A stretch of DNA of 64,000 nucleotides, taken from contig NZ_JAHEOJ010000025.1 of assembly GCF_018595715.1 (NCBI RefSeq), positions 287,178-351,177 of the forward strand, written 5' to 3'. The translations under genes were made by a program, and so were the position numbers. Positions 34,273-45,038 of this stretch are shown here, in pieces (positions within the stretch are counted from its first letter, which is position 1; each line of letters starts with the position of its first letter). Below the pieces are notes generated by a model. The model had not been told where the DNA came from. It saw only the letters and a program-made list of their open reading frames with translations, and searched no databases. Source of the stretch: Glaciecola sp. XM2. GTDB lineage: Bacteria > Pseudomonadota > Gammaproteobacteria > Enterobacterales > Alteromonadaceae.

Positions 34273-36855
34273 ATGCAAAGACTTGGGATAGTTGGAGAGC
34301 TGAGCGAAAACGAGCTTCGTGCCATGGTGCCGGAGCTCCAAAACTTAACTGAGCGATACAAGCGTGCTGAAAATATTCAAAAAGCATTGTATCGCATCAG
34401 TGAGTTATCTAGTTCTGCCGGTAATCTAGACAGCCTCTACCCCAATATCCACGAAATCGTCCAAGACTTCATGACAGCCGACAACTTCTTTGTTGCCTTT
34501 TATGAAAAGCAAGACGAGCGCATTCAATTTGCCTATTTTGTAGACGAGCTCGACGAAGATACGATGCTCTCTATCTCTTACGACAAAATTAAAAACGGCG
34601 TCACCGCGCACATCCTCCGCAAAGGCGAGCCATTAGTCCTTACGCAAGAAAATTTCCAGGAGCAATCACAGAAACACCAGTTCGAGATACTCGGTACACC
34701 ACCCGTAGACCTTATTGGCGTGCCCCTTATGCGCGATGGCGCGACTATCGGTGCTATGGTAGTACAAAGTTACAACGAAAACGTGCGTTACTCCGATGAC
34801 GATTTGGAAATTTTAACGTTTATTTCGCAGCACATTGTGACCACTGTAGACCGAGTCAAGAGTCGTGAGGTCACTGAGCTATTGATTCGTGAACGAACCG
34901 CACAGCTTAGAGATGCCAATGCCATATTGGAAGACGAGATTAAAGAGCGTAAACGAGTTGAGTCTTTGCAAAAAGCGCTTTTTGAAATATCTGAGCTATC
35001 TGCGGCAACCGACGAAGATATCCTTAAGTTCTACAGTCAAATTCATGACATCTTAAAGCGCCTCATCAATGCACCAAACTGCTATATCGCAATCCTTGAT
35101 GACTCTCGTGAAGAGCTAAGCTTCCCCTACTTTGTGGGCAGCAGTAACGATTCATCCGAATCTCGAAAACTGGGCAGTGGACTGACTGAATATGTCATTT
35201 CAAAAGGTGAGGCATGTCTTCTCAACGTAGAAAAAATTCAAGCTTTAGAAGAGGGAGTTCTCAGCAGTAGAGTTGTTAGTAACATGCTTGCCCTGAATAA
35301 CTCATGGCTCGGCGCTCCGCTTATTTTAAATAACCAAGTGGAAGGCGTCATCAGCGTTCAAACGTACGGCAACACCGATGATTACACCGAAGATGACCTC
35401 AACATATTACGCTTTGTTTCTCAGCACATTGCGGTTGCGATAGAGCGCCGACGCACCGCTGAAGAGTTAAAGGATTACAACAAGCAACTTGCCGAAAAAG
35501 TCGAAGAGCGCACTGCTGAGCTTAATCTCACCAACGAGTCACTGCAGCGACAAATTGACCAACGTAAAGAGATTGAGTTAAAACTCATACACGACGCGCA
35601 TCACGACGCCCTTACAGGCTTGCCTAACCGGGTGATGTTTAATAATCGCCTAGACTTAGCTATTGCCAGTAAGCGGCGCCATGGCGAGCATAACTATGCA
35701 CTGTTGTTTATTGATCTTGACCGCTTCAAAGCTATTAACGACACCCTCGGACATCATGCTGGCGATCAGTTCTTAATTGAAGTAGCCAAGCGCATCAACA
35801 AGTGTAAACGCAGCCATGACCTGCTCGCCCGCCTAGGTGGTGACGAGTTTGTAGTACTTATCGATAACTACTCAAGCATGAGAGACGTTGAGTTAGTTGC
35901 CCAGCGCATTGTCGATAGTATTGGCAGTGTATTCGTACTCGACAACAAAGAAGTCTTTTCTGGGGCCAGTATTGGTATTGCTGAGCTTATACAGGAATAT
36001 ACCAGCGCCGACGACGCCCTGCGCGATGCCGATGCAGCTATGTATCAAGCCAAAAATTTTGGGCGTAACCGCTTTGTCGTGTTCGATGTAAGTATGCGTA
36101 ACCAGCTTATTGATGAAATAGAGCTTGAAAGCGACTTTAGGCAGGCATTTAAGCTCAAGCAGTTTAGCTGTTATTTACAGCCCATTATGGATGTTGAATC
36201 TGACGAAGTGCTGTATTACGAAACGACCATTCAGTGGCACAGTGAGCGCAGCGGCTTGGTAAAAAATGAAGCGTTTTGGAAAATCGCTAATCAATGCGGT
36301 TTGACCTACAGCGTGAATCAATATTTGTTGGAGCTGACCTTCGAGCAGCTACAAAGATGGCGCCTGGATCCTAAGCTTAAAGAAATGAAAATTGGCATGA
36401 GCTTGTCGGTAGAGCATCTACTGCATAAAAAGTCGATGCAAAACTTGGTAGCCTTGGTAAACAGTGCCAATATCAATAGCGACTTGTTGGTCATCGAGCT
36501 TTCTGAACAATCACTCAGTAAGTTTAATAAGTACTTACCCACCATTTTAGATCAGCTCCAGCGCTTAGGTGTTACCTTAGTGCTAGATGATTTCGGTAGC
36601 GATACCGCCTCGTTATCCTATTTCTTTACGTACGATTTTGATTTTATAAAGCTTAGCGAAAACTTAGTAAACACCCTATCGATGTCTAACAAGTATCACA
36701 CGCTCGTAAAGTCGGTAGTGAAAATAGCACATAACATTGGTATGTCGGTGATTGGTGAGGGCGTAGCCGATGAGCATACCAAAAATGAGTTACAAATGGT
36801 TGGGTGTCGCTATGCGCAAGGTGAGTTTATTAGTCCTGCCGAACGTATGTCGTAG
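34273..36855 (+). CDS. GAF-GAF-GGDEF-EAL protein, likely diguanylate cyclase
   Basis: 860 residues from the ATG at 34273; a GTG at 34264 is an alternative with a weak AAAGAG site. No membrane segment. Two GAF-type sensor domains (about 28-195 and 230-395) are joined by charged helices, then GGDEF (about 435-600) and EAL (about 610-855). The GGDEF domain is canonical: FIDLDRFKAIND, GGDEF at 522-526, and an inhibitory site RSHD five residues upstream. The EAL domain is degenerate: EAL reads ETT and the NLS asparagine is Ser, although ELSE, LDDFG, GEG and QGE persist. Predicted to make c-di-GMP, with EAL as a binding or structural domain. Confidence 0.92.
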   Translation: MQRLGIVGELSENELRAMVPELQNLTERYKRAENIQKALYRISELSSSAGNLDSLYPNIHEIVQDFMTADNFFVAFYEKQDERIQFAYFVDELDEDTMLSISYDKIKNGVTAHILRKGEPLVLTQENFQEQSQKHQFEILGTPPVDLIGVPLMRDGATIGAMVVQSYNENVRYSDDDLEILTFISQHIVTTVDRVKSREVTELLIRERTAQLRDANAILEDEIKERKRVESLQKALFEISELSAATDEDILKFYSQIHDILKRLINAPNCYIAILDDSREELSFPYFVGSSNDSSESRKLGSGLTEYVISKGEACLLNVEKIQALEEGVLSSRVVSNMLALNNSWLGAPLILNNQVEGVISVQTYGNTDDYTEDDLNILRFVSQHIAVAIERRRTAEELKDYNKQLAEKVEERTAELNLTNESLQRQIDQRKEIELKLIHDAHHDALTGLPNRVMFNNRLDLAIASKRRHGEHNYALLFIDLDRFKAINDTLGHHAGDQFLIEVAKRINKCKRSHDLLARLGGDEFVVLIDNYSSMRDVELVAQRIVDSIGSVFVLDNKEVFSGASIGIAELIQEYTSADDALRDADAAMYQAKNFGRNRFVVFDVSMRNQLIDEIELESDFRQAFKLKQFSCYLQPIMDVESDEVLYYETTIQWHSERSGLVKNEAFWKIANQCGLTYSVNQYLLELTFEQLQRWRLDPKLKEMKIGMSLSVEHLLHKKSMQNLVALVNSANINSDLLVIELSEQSLSKFNKYLPTILDQLQRLGVTLVLDDFGSDTASLSYFFTYDFDFIKLSENLVNTLSMSNKYHTLVKSVVKIAHNIGMSVIGEGVADEHTKNELQMVGCRYAQGEFISPAERMS

Positions 36856-36868
36856 TCTTGACAACGCA

Positions 36869-38878
36869 CTAATCAAACAAATTCTTTAAGTTCGCAATAC
36901 CCTTTTCAGCCTTTTGTTTACGCACCTCTTCGGTGTCTTTTTGTTTGTGCCATTCCCATTCCACATCGTCGTGAGGCAATTCATATAAAAATCGGCTAGG
37001 CTCAGGCTCTATCAGCTCTCCAAGCTGTCTACGCTCTCTGGCAATACTGAAGAACAAGCGTTCTTGTGCGCGGGTAATGCCCACATAAGCAAGGCGACGC
37101 TCTTCTTCTATATTCTCTTCATCAATGCTACTTTGATGCGGCAGCAGGCCCTCTTCCATGCCCACCATAAACACATAAGGAAATTCCAATCCCTTGGACG
37201 CATGCAGCGTCATTAGCTGCACTTGGTCGGCATCATCAGCGTCTTCGCCGCGCTCCATCATATCTCGCAATGTCAGGCGCTGAACGATTTCGGGCAAGGT
37301 CATTGGCGCGGCAATCGCATCGCCTTTTAGCATGTCTTGTACCCAGCCGAATAAGGTGGAGACGTTTGCCATGGCCATCTCCGCCGCTTTTGGCGTAGTG
37401 CTTTGCGCAAATAGCCACTCTTCAAAACCCAGCGTCTTGATAAAATCGCGCAACACGCCAACTGCGTCGCCTCGCTGCATATTATCTTGTGTTTCTACCA
37501 GCAGACGCACAAAGCCTTGGGTTTGTTGATAAGCTTTTTCAGGTAACGCGCTGGCAAGGCCTTTATGGCAAAGTGCATCAAACAACCCGAATTGATGATA
37601 ATTGGCGAACTCACCGAGCTTTGCGAGCGTGGCACGGCCAATACCACGATGCGGTGTATTGATAATTCTTAGCAGCGCATTGTCGTCACTATGATTCGTT
37701 AACAAACGCAAATACGCCATGATGTCTTTGATTTCTGCTCGCCCAAAAAATGATGTTCCACCGCTTATTTTATAAGGAATGCGGTTTTTCATAAGCACTT
37801 TTTCAAACACGCGAGACTGATGGTTGCCTCGATACAAAATTGCATATTGCTTGTATGAGGTGTCTTGCATAAAGCGGTGAGCCAGCATTTCGGCAATGAC
37901 TTTTTCAGCCTCGTGCTCTTCGTTTTTTGCCACCAACACTTTTAGCGTATCGCCGTAGCTAAGCTGCGAATAGAGTCGCTTCTCAAATACGTGAGGATTA
38001 TTTTGAATCAGGATATTAGCGGTATGCAGTATGCGCCCCGATGAGCGATAGTTCTCTTCCAGCTTCACCAGTTTTAAACTCGGAAAGTCTTGCTGCAAAA
38101 GCAATAGATTTTTGGGTTGCGCACCCCGCCAAGAATAAATGGACTGGTCATCGTCACCTACCACGGTGAAGCGTGCGCGCTCACCTACCATGAGTTTAAC
38201 CAGTTGATACTGGCTGGTATTGGTATCTTGATATTCATCTACTAGCAAATAGCGAATTTTGTTACGCCACGTTTCTAATATTTGCGGATGGCTTAAAAAC
38301 AAGATAGTGGGCAAGAGGATCAAATCATCAAAATCCAGAGCATTGTAGGCTTTTAGATGCCTCGAATATTCTTGATAATACCCCGCTAGCATGCGCTCGT
38401 GCTCATCCCTTGCTTGCTTTACCGCCTGCTCTGGCATCACCAACTCATTTTTCCATGAAGAGATGCGATTTTGCAGACTCATCAGCGCGTCTTTTTCGCC
38501 ATCGTAATCTTCTAGGGTGAGGTCGGTTAACAGTGACATGCTGTCTTTATCGTCAAACAACGAAAAACCCGCTTTGTAGCCTAATACCGTTATGTGTTTT
38601 TTAATGATATTCAGGCCCAAAGTATGAAACGTGGAGACTTTTAAACCCCGCGATGCTTTTTTACCCAGAGTTTGCGCCACGCGCTCTTTCATCTCTCGCG
38701 CCGCTTTATTGGTGAAAGTAACCGCGGCAATATGCGATGGTTTGTAGCCGCAGGTGTTAACCAAGTATGCGATTTTGTTGGTGATCACGCGGGTTTTACC
38801 GCTACCTGCACCCGCTAACACCAAGCACGGTCCAGACACATATTCTACGGCAGATTGCTGAGCTGGGTTTAAGCGCAT
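36869..38878 (-). CDS. rep: ATP-dependent DNA helicase Rep
   Basis: 669 residues from the ATG at 38878, giving the Rep-like start [14 protein letters not shown] and a length close to E. coli Rep (673). An ATG at 38914 is in frame, but a TATAAT (38922-38917) places the transcript start at about 38910, downstream of it. SF1A motifs: [35 protein letters not shown] and [11 protein letters not shown] 3'-5' helicase that helps replication forks pass protein blocks. Divergent from ubiK. Confidence 0.95.
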   Translation of the reverse strand: MRLNPAQQSAVEYVSGPCLVLAGAGSGKTRVITNKIAYLVNTCGYKPSHIAAVTFTNKAAREMKERVAQTLGKKASRGLKVSTFHTLGLNIIKKHITVLGYKAGFSLFDDKDSMSLLTDLTLEDYDGEKDALMSLQNRISSWKNELVMPEQAVKQARDEHERMLAGYYQEYSRHLKAYNALDFDDLILLPTILFLSHPQILETWRNKIRYLLVDEYQDTNTSQYQLVKLMVGERARFTVVGDDDQSIYSWRGAQPKNLLLLQQDFPSLKLVKLEENYRSSGRILHTANILIQNNPHVFEKRLYSQLSYGDTLKVLVAKNEEHEAEKVIAEMLAHRFMQDTSYKQYAILYRGNHQSRVFEKVLMKNRIPYKISGGTSFFGRAEIKDIMAYLRLLTNHSDDNALLRIINTPHRGIGRATLAKLGEFANYHQFGLFDALCHKGLASALPEKAYQQTQGFVRLLVETQDNMQRGDAVGVLRDFIKTLGFEEWLFAQSTTPKAAEMAMANVSTLFGWVQDMLKGDAIAAPMTLPEIVQRLTLRDMMERGEDADDADQVQLMTLHASKGLEFPYVFMVGMEEGLLPHQSSIDEENIEEERRLAYVGITRAQERLFFSIARERRQLGELIEPEPSRFLYELPHDDVEWEWHKQKDTEEVRKQKAEKGIANLKNLFD

Positions 38879-38916
38879 GTAGGCAAACAACTTGATGTAA
38901 GATAAAAAGGACACAA

Positions 38917-38922
38917 ATTATA
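38917..38922 (-). promoter_or_regulatory. -10 element of rep
   Basis: TATAAT on the minus strand; the -35 is weak. It supports the shorter rep start. Confidence 0.45.
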
Positions 38923-39003
38923 ACAAAAGAAGTACTGAATGAGACTGCATTCTTTCGCACAAATGACTACAATATTCATTCTATTACGATTTAAGGAACG
39001 GAC

Positions 39004-39258
39004 ATGATTGATCCGAAGAAACTCGAAGAGCTAGCAAAGAACATTTCAGCGGCCATTCCGCCTGGAATGAAAAACATGGCAGACGAAGCAGAAGGACGTG
39101 TTAAACAAGTATTACAGGCACAGCTGACCAAGTTGGACTTTGTGAGCCGCGAAGAATTTGATATTCAAAGCCAAGTGCTTATTCGCACGCGAGAAAAGCT
39201 TGAAGCGCTTGAAGCACGTCTAGCCGAGCTTGAAGGAAAAGGCGACACGCCAGAATAA
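39004..39258 (+). CDS. ubiK: Ubiquinone biosynthesis accessory factor UbiK
   Basis: 84 residues, the usual size of UbiK/YqiC. The N-terminal amphipathic part (MIDPKKLEELAKNISAAIPP) and the C-terminal coiled coil (TREKLEALEARLAELEGK) are characteristic. UbiK binds UbiJ and supports the soluble Ubi complex under aerobic growth. AAGGAAC precedes the ATG. Its stop lies three bases from the convergent ubiA gene, so three ubiquinone genes meet here. Confidence 0.93.
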   Translation: MIDPKKLEELAKNISAAIPPGMKNMADEAEGRVKQVLQAQLTKLDFVSREEFDIQSQVLIRTREKLEALEARLAELEGKGDTPE

Positions 39259-39261
39259 GCG

Positions 39262-40131
39262 CTAAGTCAGTAACAGCGAGGCGATTATCCCTGCGGTAAC
39301 CGCCAACCCTACCCAATGATTGTTTAAAAACGCCTGAAAACAAGCGGCCTCCTGTCGCTTGCGAGTGTTAACGTATTGCAAAGCAAACAGCACTGCTGCT
39401 GCGTTTAGCCCTAAAAAGGCAAATAAATTCAGCTCAAGCAAGTCGAACACATAAGCGAGTAAGACAATGCTCAGCGCCTGAAGCACAACCACTGCGCTTA
39501 AATCGTATTTGCCAAACAATATTGCCGTAGATTTTATGCCTACTTTTATATCGTCTTTGCGATCCACCATTGCATATTGGGTATCGTAGGCCACCGTCCA
39601 GCTCAAATTCGCCAAGTACAACAGCCAAATCCACGTAGGAATAGTTTCAAGCACTGCCATTGCCGCCATGGGCATCGACCAGCTAAAAGCTGCGCCTAAT
39701 ACCACTTGTGGCAAATGCGTATAACGCTTCATAAACGGGTAAGCGCTCGCGAGTGCTAAAGCGCCAAAGGAGAGTAAAATCGTTTGCCAGTTCAGCGCTA
39801 ATACCAACAAAAAGGCAATACCAATTAACAATGCAAATAACTGCTTGGCTTCTGTTTCAGTCACAACCCCTGTGGCTAATGGCCGGTGCTGAGTGCGTTC
39901 TACCGAGCCGTCGAGATGCCTATCGGCGTAGTCGTTGATAACGCAGCCTGCGCTTCGCATCAATACCACTCCCGCGATAAAAATCAGTAAGGTTGAAAGC
40001 TGCGGAATCCCGCCCGACACTAGCAACAGCGCCCACATGGTCGGCCAGAGCAACAAATATATACCAATGGGTTTATCTGCACGCATAAGCTGCCAATAGG
40101 CCTGACGGTTTTGCCAGCGAAGCGCTAACAT
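39262..40131 (-). CDS. ubiA: 4-hydroxybenzoate octaprenyltransferase
   Basis: 289 residues from the ATG at 40131, which has AGGT seven bases upstream and gives the length of E. coli UbiA; a second ATG at 40149 is in frame. A membrane prenyltransferase with two Asp-rich motifs, NDYADRHLDGSVERT and DTQYAMVDRKDD, which bind the Mg-prenyl diphosphate. Catalyses the first membrane step of ubiquinone synthesis. It overlaps the end of ubiC by seven bases, as an operon. Confidence 0.95.
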   Translation of the reverse strand: MLALRWQNRQAYWQLMRADKPIGIYLLLWPTMWALLLVSGGIPQLSTLLIFIAGVVLMRSAGCVINDYADRHLDGSVERTQHRPLATGVVTETEAKQLFALLIGIAFLLVLALNWQTILLSFGALALASAYPFMKRYTHLPQVVLGAAFSWSMPMAAMAVLETIPTWIWLLYLANLSWTVAYDTQYAMVDRKDDIKVGIKSTAILFGKYDLSAVVVLQALSIVLLAYVFDLLELNLFAFLGLNAAAVLFALQYVNTRKRQEAACFQAFLNNHWVGLAVTAGIIASLLLT

Positions 40132-40685
40132 TGGCTTACCTGATAACATGGGCAGTCTGGCAGAAAAGCTTCAGCTACTAACAGTTCATGCTCTTCGATA
40201 GAAAAGATGGAGCGCCTCGCCCAGCGTTTGCACTTTGCATCGCCTGTGGCAAATGATTCGCCAGTGACTGGATGGGCAGTAAGCACACCAATCTCAAAAC
40301 CGCTTCGCACAAAGCGCGAGTCGTTAAAAATACGCTGTCCTAAGGGCTGATTGCCAAGGTTAGCCCATGTAGATTCACATAAGCGTTGTGGTAATACGGA
40401 GCGGGCAAATACCCATGGCTTGCCATCGCCATGCAGTATGACCTCGCGCACTTGCCATTGGCTTTGTGCATGGTTTGGCAAGGCGCGCTTTTCAGCGTCT
40501 TCAAGCTCAACTTGACGCTGACCGAGTACTTCTACCGTGAAATTCTCACAATTAGCCTGCAAACGCTCGGTTAACGAGCCGGTGTCGAGCAACCAGTGAT
40601 GCATGTTAGATGGCAAGGGCGAAAAAACCGAAGGCTCATCCCACTGCACTAAAAGGCCAAAAGGAAACGCAGAGTTGACTAACAA
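40125..40685 (-). CDS. ubiC: Chorismate pyruvate-lyase
   Basis: 186 residues. Converts chorismate to 4-hydroxybenzoate and pyruvate, feeding UbiA. Family motifs include LHGDGKPWVFARSVLP with the chorismate-binding Arg, LGNQPLGQRIF, and RRSIF followed by LLVAEAFLPDCP with the active-site Glu. Soluble. Heads the ubiC-ubiA operon, divergent from a FliL-like gene. Confidence 0.94.
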   Translation of the reverse strand: MLVNSAFPFGLLVQWDEPSVFSPLPSNMHHWLLDTGSLTERLQANCENFTVEVLGQRQVELEDAEKRALPNHAQSQWQVREVILHGDGKPWVFARSVLPQRLCESTWANLGNQPLGQRIFNDSRFVRSGFEIGVLTAHPVTGESFATGDAKCKRWARRSIFSIEEHELLVAEAFLPDCPCYQVSQC

Positions 40686-40794
40686 AAGTGAAGATTTCTT
40701 ATTATTTACCGATAACCTAAGTCTAACATAGTGAAATTCACAACCGTATCTTCTTGCTTAAGAAAATACTCAATAGAGCTAAATACAGGCAGTG

Positions 40795-41244
40795 ATGAGA
40801 ATGATAAAAACTTGGCAAAATGCGCAACGTTGGTGCCTTATCTATATGGCAATCCTCGCGATCTCTTTGTTGAATAGTCAAATCGCAAACGCACAAGACC
40901 AGGCCGCTGCAGCATCGAGCATTGCCTATATCGCTATTGAGCCGGATATAGTGACCAATTATTCAGGGGATAACAGTGAACGTTTGGGCTTTTTACGTAT
41001 CACTATAGAAATGATGATAGACGATACCAGCTTGATTAATGACCTAGAGCATCACATGCCCTTGTTACGCGCGACGGCAATAGAAGTGATTGGCGCTCAG
41101 TCTGAGCAAAAGGTGCGCTCGTTAACAGGACGAGAAGAGATTCGACGCATGATTTTAAAGCGCTTTCGCGATATTATGGCCAATGAAGTTGGCAACGAAA
41201 CGGTAAAAGATATCATTTTTACGAAATATCTACGTCAAGGTTAG
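40795..41244 (+). CDS. FliL-like exported protein
   Basis: 149 residues from ATG 40795 (AGG upstream; another ATG lies at 40801). An N-terminal hydrophobic segment ending in SQIANA looks like a cleavable signal. The remainder resembles the FliL family: a two-layer domain with LGFLRITIEMMID, then RSLTGREEIRRMILKRFRDIM near the end. FliL proper stabilises flagellar stators, but this copy is away from any flagellar gene, so it may be a paralogue with another partner. Gene neighbourhood with ubiC is seen in related genomes, from memory. Confidence 0.8.
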   Translation: MRMIKTWQNAQRWCLIYMAILAISLLNSQIANAQDQAAAASSIAYIAIEPDIVTNYSGDNSERLGFLRITIEMMIDDTSLINDLEHHMPLLRATAIEVIGAQSEQKVRSLTGREEIRRMILKRFRDIMANEVGNETVKDIIFTKYLRQG

Positions 41245-41261
41245 TGGCAAAAGCAGAGCCT

Positions 41262-42143
41262 TTATTGGCTGTGTGTATCGCTACTCTTAGGCATTAAAAG
41301 ATGCAAGGTAATCGCCAGTAAACAGCCCGAAATAAGTCCAAATGTATGCGCCTGATTGGCCATATCTACGGTCAAAACGCCGCTATACCCTACTACCAAC
41401 CAAATCAATAAAAACACAACAAAGCCGTTGGGAATGCTAATGCCCCAGCTTGGACGCAGCCAACCTATCCACCAAACAAATCCAAACAATGCATACACCA
41501 CGCCCGACATGCCGCCGAAATTTGGTCCTGATACCAACAGCTGCGAGATGTTGGCAAATAAGCTGGCCACAACAAATAACGTCACTAGTGAGAACGTACC
41601 AAAAACACGCTCCAACTGACCACCAAAAATCCACCACCAAATAAGATTAAACACTATGTGAGTGGCAGAGAAGTGCAGAAAATTAGGCCCAAACAACCGC
41701 CACCATTGATGGTTAGCGCTTAACTGATCAAAATATTGGATGGTGAGATTGTTGTACCAAAAGTCGAATGAGCCGGTGATGCTAGCCAAGTATATGAAGA
41801 TATTTAGTAGCAATATGCCAATGGTAAAAGGAGATTTTGCCAAGTCGGTGATTGTGGGCAGCGAGCTTGCGCCAAGCATGCTCCCCGAGCTAGAAGAAAC
41901 CTCACCGGTTTCCCATGCGGCTTTTTGAAACTTTGGATCTCGCGGGTTAGATAAAAACTCTTGTGCGATGGAAGTCGCTTGCGCCTTTTGCGACTCATCA
42001 AAGAGCAACAGCATAAAGCCCTTTTCTTGATCAGATTCTGCCGCTGTTACGGTGCACTGAATACCTTGCTCACGCAAATACGCGGCTAACAACTGAGCAG
42101 GCTGCTCTTGGCCAAATCGAATAAAGGGCGTTGGGTTTTGCAA
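41262..42143 (-). CDS. glpG: Rhomboid intramembrane protease GlpG
   Basis: 293 residues. The N-terminal cytoplasmic domain (about 1-70) matches the GlpG family. Six membrane segments follow. The catalytic Ser213 lies in GGMSGVVYAL and His266 in NQAHTFGLISG, and NFLHFSATHIVFN gives the conserved HxxxN-like helix. Cleaves membrane proteins within the bilayer. Lies five bases after glpE in the same operon; no glpD or glpR follows, unlike E. coli. Confidence 0.95.
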   Translation of the reverse strand: MQNPTPFIRFGQEQPAQLLAAYLREQGIQCTVTAAESDQEKGFMLLLFDESQKAQATSIAQEFLSNPRDPKFQKAAWETGEVSSSSGSMLGASSLPTITDLAKSPFTIGILLLNIFIYLASITGSFDFWYNNLTIQYFDQLSANHQWWRLFGPNFLHFSATHIVFNLIWWWIFGGQLERVFGTFSLVTLFVVASLFANISQLLVSGPNFGGMSGVVYALFGFVWWIGWLRPSWGISIPNGFVVFLLIWLVVGYSGVLTVDMANQAHTFGLISGCLLAITLHLLMPKSSDTHSQ

Positions 42144-42148
42144 AGGTT

Positions 42149-42475
42149 TTATGCGCCTGCGCCAGAACTAAACCCATAGCTCGCGCGCCAAGCTTCAAAG
42201 CCTCCGTCCATGCTATACACCTCTTCAAAACCTTGACGTAGCATGTATTGGGCCGCTTGTTGTGAGCTGATACCGTGATAGCAGACAACCACTACTGGCA
42301 CGTCAAATGCGTTTTCTTGAACAAACTGCTGAATACTAGCATTAGTCAAATGATAAGCGCCTGGGATATGACCCACAGCAAAGGATTGGTCGTCTCTAAT
42401 ATCGACGATTTTTATTTCGCCCTTGTCCAAACGTTCTTTAGTTTGTTGTGGTGAAATATGCGCAAATTGTTCCAT
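42149..42475 (-). CDS. glpE: Thiosulfate sulfurtransferase GlpE
   Basis: 108 residues, a single rhodanese domain. The active-site Cys65 is in CYHGISS, as in E. coli GlpE; the [16 protein letters not shown] segment is the usual CH2A-type lead-in. Moves sulfane sulfur from thiosulfate to cyanide or thiol acceptors such as thioredoxin. Co-transcribed with glpG. Confidence 0.95.
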   Translation of the reverse strand: MEQFAHISPQQTKERLDKGEIKIVDIRDDQSFAVGHIPGAYHLTNASIQQFVQENAFDVPVVVVCYHGISSQQAAQYMLRQGFEEVYSMDGGFEAWRASYGFSSGAGA

Positions 42476-42488
42476 GAATTACCTTTTG

Positions 42489-43517
42489 TTATGCAGTCCA
42501 GTCTAATAATACTTTGCCTGAGCGCCCAGAGCCCATGATTTCAAACCCTTGTTGGAAATCGTCCACCGGCATTTGATGGGTGATGATAGGGCTTAAGTCT
42601 AGCCCACTTTGCAGTAAACTCACCATTTTGTACCAGGTTTCGAACATTTCGCGACCATAAATGCCTTTTATGGTGAGTCCTTTGAAAATCACCTTGTTCC
42701 AATCGACCGCAACATCTTGTGGAGGAATGCCCAACATCGCGATTTTTCCACCATGGTTCATTTTATCTAACATATCGCGAAACGCGCTTGGTACGCCTGA
42801 CATTTCAAGCCCAATATCAAAACCTTCGGTCATACCCAATTCGTTCATCACATCTTTAAGAGATTCAGACGCTACGTTGACCACTCTCGTTGCGCCCATC
42901 TTTTTGGCTAACGACAACCGATAGTCATTTACGTCGGTAATCACCACGTGACGCGCCCCCACATGCTTAGCGACTGCGGCGGCCATAATACCAATGGGAC
43001 CGGCGCCTGTGATCAACACGTCTTCGCCCACTAAATCAAACGAGAGTGCAGTATGCACAGCATTCCCAAACGGGTCGAATATAGCGGCCATTTCATCGCT
43101 GATATTGCTGGGGATTTTGAACGCATTAAACGCCGGAATGACAAGATATTCGGCAAACGCACCCGCTCGATTAACGCCAACGCCAGTGGTATTGCGGCAT
43201 AAATGACGACGCCCGGCACGGCAGTTTCTACAATGCCCGCAGGTAATATGCCCTTCACCACTGACTCTATCGCCGACTGAAAAGCCAGCCACTTCGCTGC
43301 CCATATCAACCACTTCACCCACATATTCGTGCCCAACGATCATCGGCACAGGAATGGTTTGTTGCGACCATTCATCCCAATTGTAGATGTGCATGTCGGT
43401 GCCACAGATGGCGGTTTTACGTATTTTGATGAGCAAGTCGTTATGACCAACCTCCGGCATAGGGTTGTCTACCATCCATATGCCCGGTTCACGCATTTGC
43501 TTGGCAAGAGACTTCAT
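42489..43517 (-). CDS. tdh: L-threonine 3-dehydrogenase
   Basis: 342 residues, NAD-dependent zinc alcohol-dehydrogenase family. Catalytic zinc ligand Cys38 and the relay Thr40/His43 are in [12 protein letters not shown]. The structural zinc site is [15 protein letters not shown]. The Rossmann motif is [13 protein letters not shown]. Oxidises L-threonine to 2-amino-3-ketobutyrate for the Kbl ligase. Start overlaps the kbl stop by four bases (ATGA). Confidence 0.96.
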   Translation of the reverse strand: MKSLAKQMREPGIWMVDNPMPEVGHNDLLIKIRKTAICGTDMHIYNWDEWSQQTIPVPMIVGHEYVGEVVDMGSEVAGFSVGDRVSGEGHITCGHCRNCRAGRRHLCRNTTGVGVNRAGAFAEYLVIPAFNAFKIPSNISDEMAAIFDPFGNAVHTALSFDLVGEDVLITGAGPIGIMAAAVAKHVGARHVVITDVNDYRLSLAKKMGATRVVNVASESLKDVMNELGMTEGFDIGLEMSGVPSAFRDMLDKMNHGGKIAMLGIPPQDVAVDWNKVIFKGLTIKGIYGREMFETWYKMVSLLQSGLDLSPIITHQMPVDDFQQGFEIMGSGRSGKVLLDWTA

Positions 43518-44710
43518 GAAATCACTCCCATTTCACGGCCCACTTCGATAAATGCATCCACGGCGCGATCAATTTGTTCAATGGAATGCGCTGCAGACAT
43601 CTGCGTACGGATTCTCGCTTTGCCTTGTGGCACTACAGGAAAAGAGAAGCCTACAACATAAATGCCACGCTCTAGCATTTTATCTGCCATTTCACCGGCA
43701 AGCTTGGCATCCCCTAGCATCACGGGAATAATCGCATGATCTTTACCCGATAAGGTAAAGCCAGCCTCTTCCATACGCGCTCTAAAATGTGCGGCGTTTT
43801 GTTTTAACTTGTCGCGTAAATCTTGGCCGTTGGACATCATGTCAAATACTTTGAGAGAGGCGGCCACAATAGGAGGCGCAACTGAGTTTGAAAACAAATA
43901 AGGACGCGAACGCTGGCGTAGCCAGTCAATCACGGCTTTTTTGCCTGATGTAAATCCGCCTGACGCACCGCCAAGAGCTTTACCTAGCGTTCCGGTAATA
44001 ATGTCGACTCTTCCCATGACATCGCAGTATTCATGTGAGCCCTTACCTTGTTCACCCACAAATCCTGTAGCATGACAATCATCCACCATGACCATCGCGT
44101 CGTATTTATCGGCTAAATCACATACACCTTTTAGGTTAGCAATCACACCATCCATTGAGAACACGCCGTCTGTTGCAATCAGTTTAAAGCGCGCACCTTC
44201 TTCGCAGGCTTTGATAAGTTGCTCTTCTAACGCGGCCATATCGTTACTTTGATAGCGATAACGTCGCGCTTTTGATAGACGCACCCCATCGATGATGCTG
44301 GCATGGTTTAACGAATCGGAAATCACAGCATCTTCAGCCGTTAATATGGTTTCAAACAATCCACCGTTTGCGTCAAAACAAGAAGGATACAGAATGGTTT
44401 CTTCCATACCTAAAAAGTTGCTTATCTTGCTTTCTAACTGCTTGTGAATGTCTTGCGTACCACAAATGAAACGAACAGATGCCACGCCAAAACCATGACT
44501 ATCCAAACCGGCTTTGGCCGCTTCAATAAGATCAGGGTGGTTCGCTAAACCTAAGTAATTATTGGCACAAAAATTCAGTACGTGAGCACCAGATTGCACC
44601 TGAATGTCAGAATATTGTTGAGAAGTTATCACCCTCTCGGTTTTGTATAAGCCTTGGCTTTTTGTCTCGTCAATTTGCGCGTTTAGATGGTCTACAAATG
44701 CTTGCGACAT
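43514..44710 (-). CDS. kbl: Glycine C-acetyltransferase (2-amino-3-ketobutyrate CoA ligase)
   Basis: 398 residues, PLP-dependent alpha-oxoamine synthase. The PLP-lysine motif is [14 protein letters not shown]; the N-terminal [13 protein letters not shown] is family-typical, and [10 protein letters not shown] binds the cofactor. With CoA it splits 2-amino-3-ketobutyrate to glycine and acetyl-CoA. First gene of the kbl-tdh operon for threonine degradation. A good AGGA precedes the ATG. A 14-base palindrome lies about 50 bases upstream. Confidence 0.96.
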   Translation of the reverse strand: MSQAFVDHLNAQIDETKSQGLYKTERVITSQQYSDIQVQSGAHVLNFCANNYLGLANHPDLIEAAKAGLDSHGFGVASVRFICGTQDIHKQLESKISNFLGMEETILYPSCFDANGGLFETILTAEDAVISDSLNHASIIDGVRLSKARRYRYQSNDMAALEEQLIKACEEGARFKLIATDGVFSMDGVIANLKGVCDLADKYDAMVMVDDCHATGFVGEQGKGSHEYCDVMGRVDIITGTLGKALGGASGGFTSGKKAVIDWLRQRSRPYLFSNSVAPPIVAASLKVFDMMSNGQDLRDKLKQNAAHFRARMEEAGFTLSGKDHAIIPVMLGDAKLAGEMADKMLERGIYVVGFSFPVVPQGKARIRTQMSAAHSIEQIDRAVDAFIEVGREMGVIS

Positions 44711-45038
44711 AGGAAATCCTGAGTGCTTGAAAAGTTGCGGTGAATTTTAGCGAACAATTAGGCATATGCCTATCTTTGTAAAAAAATAGTTACTGGCCAA
44801 GTGATGGCTCGTTAGTTGTATTTTTGTATTGTTTTATTTACTTATGAACAATCCGTTCTTTTTTATGTCACAAGATTTACTTTATACTAGTGCGGTTTTA
44901 CCTTTACTACCCGTGTCGCGAGCTGCAAACGCGCATTGGATAAAGAGCACAGCGACGTTTTAACTCTCAAACATTGATACGATTGTTTGATGGAAGTTAG
45001 CAGTATTCCAGAGCGATGTATTATTAGGACTTTATTTC
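44711..45038. other. Divergent promoter region of kbl and kdkA
   Basis: About 330 bases without a gene. TAGGCATATGCCTA at 44759-44772 is a perfect palindrome close to kbl. A TATACT at 44883-44888 could be the -10 for kdkA, with a weak -35 and a leader of about 145 bases. Confidence 0.45.

Noticed and set aside
40795..41244. True flagellar fliL
   Set aside because: No flagellar gene lies nearby, so only a FliL-like assignment is given.
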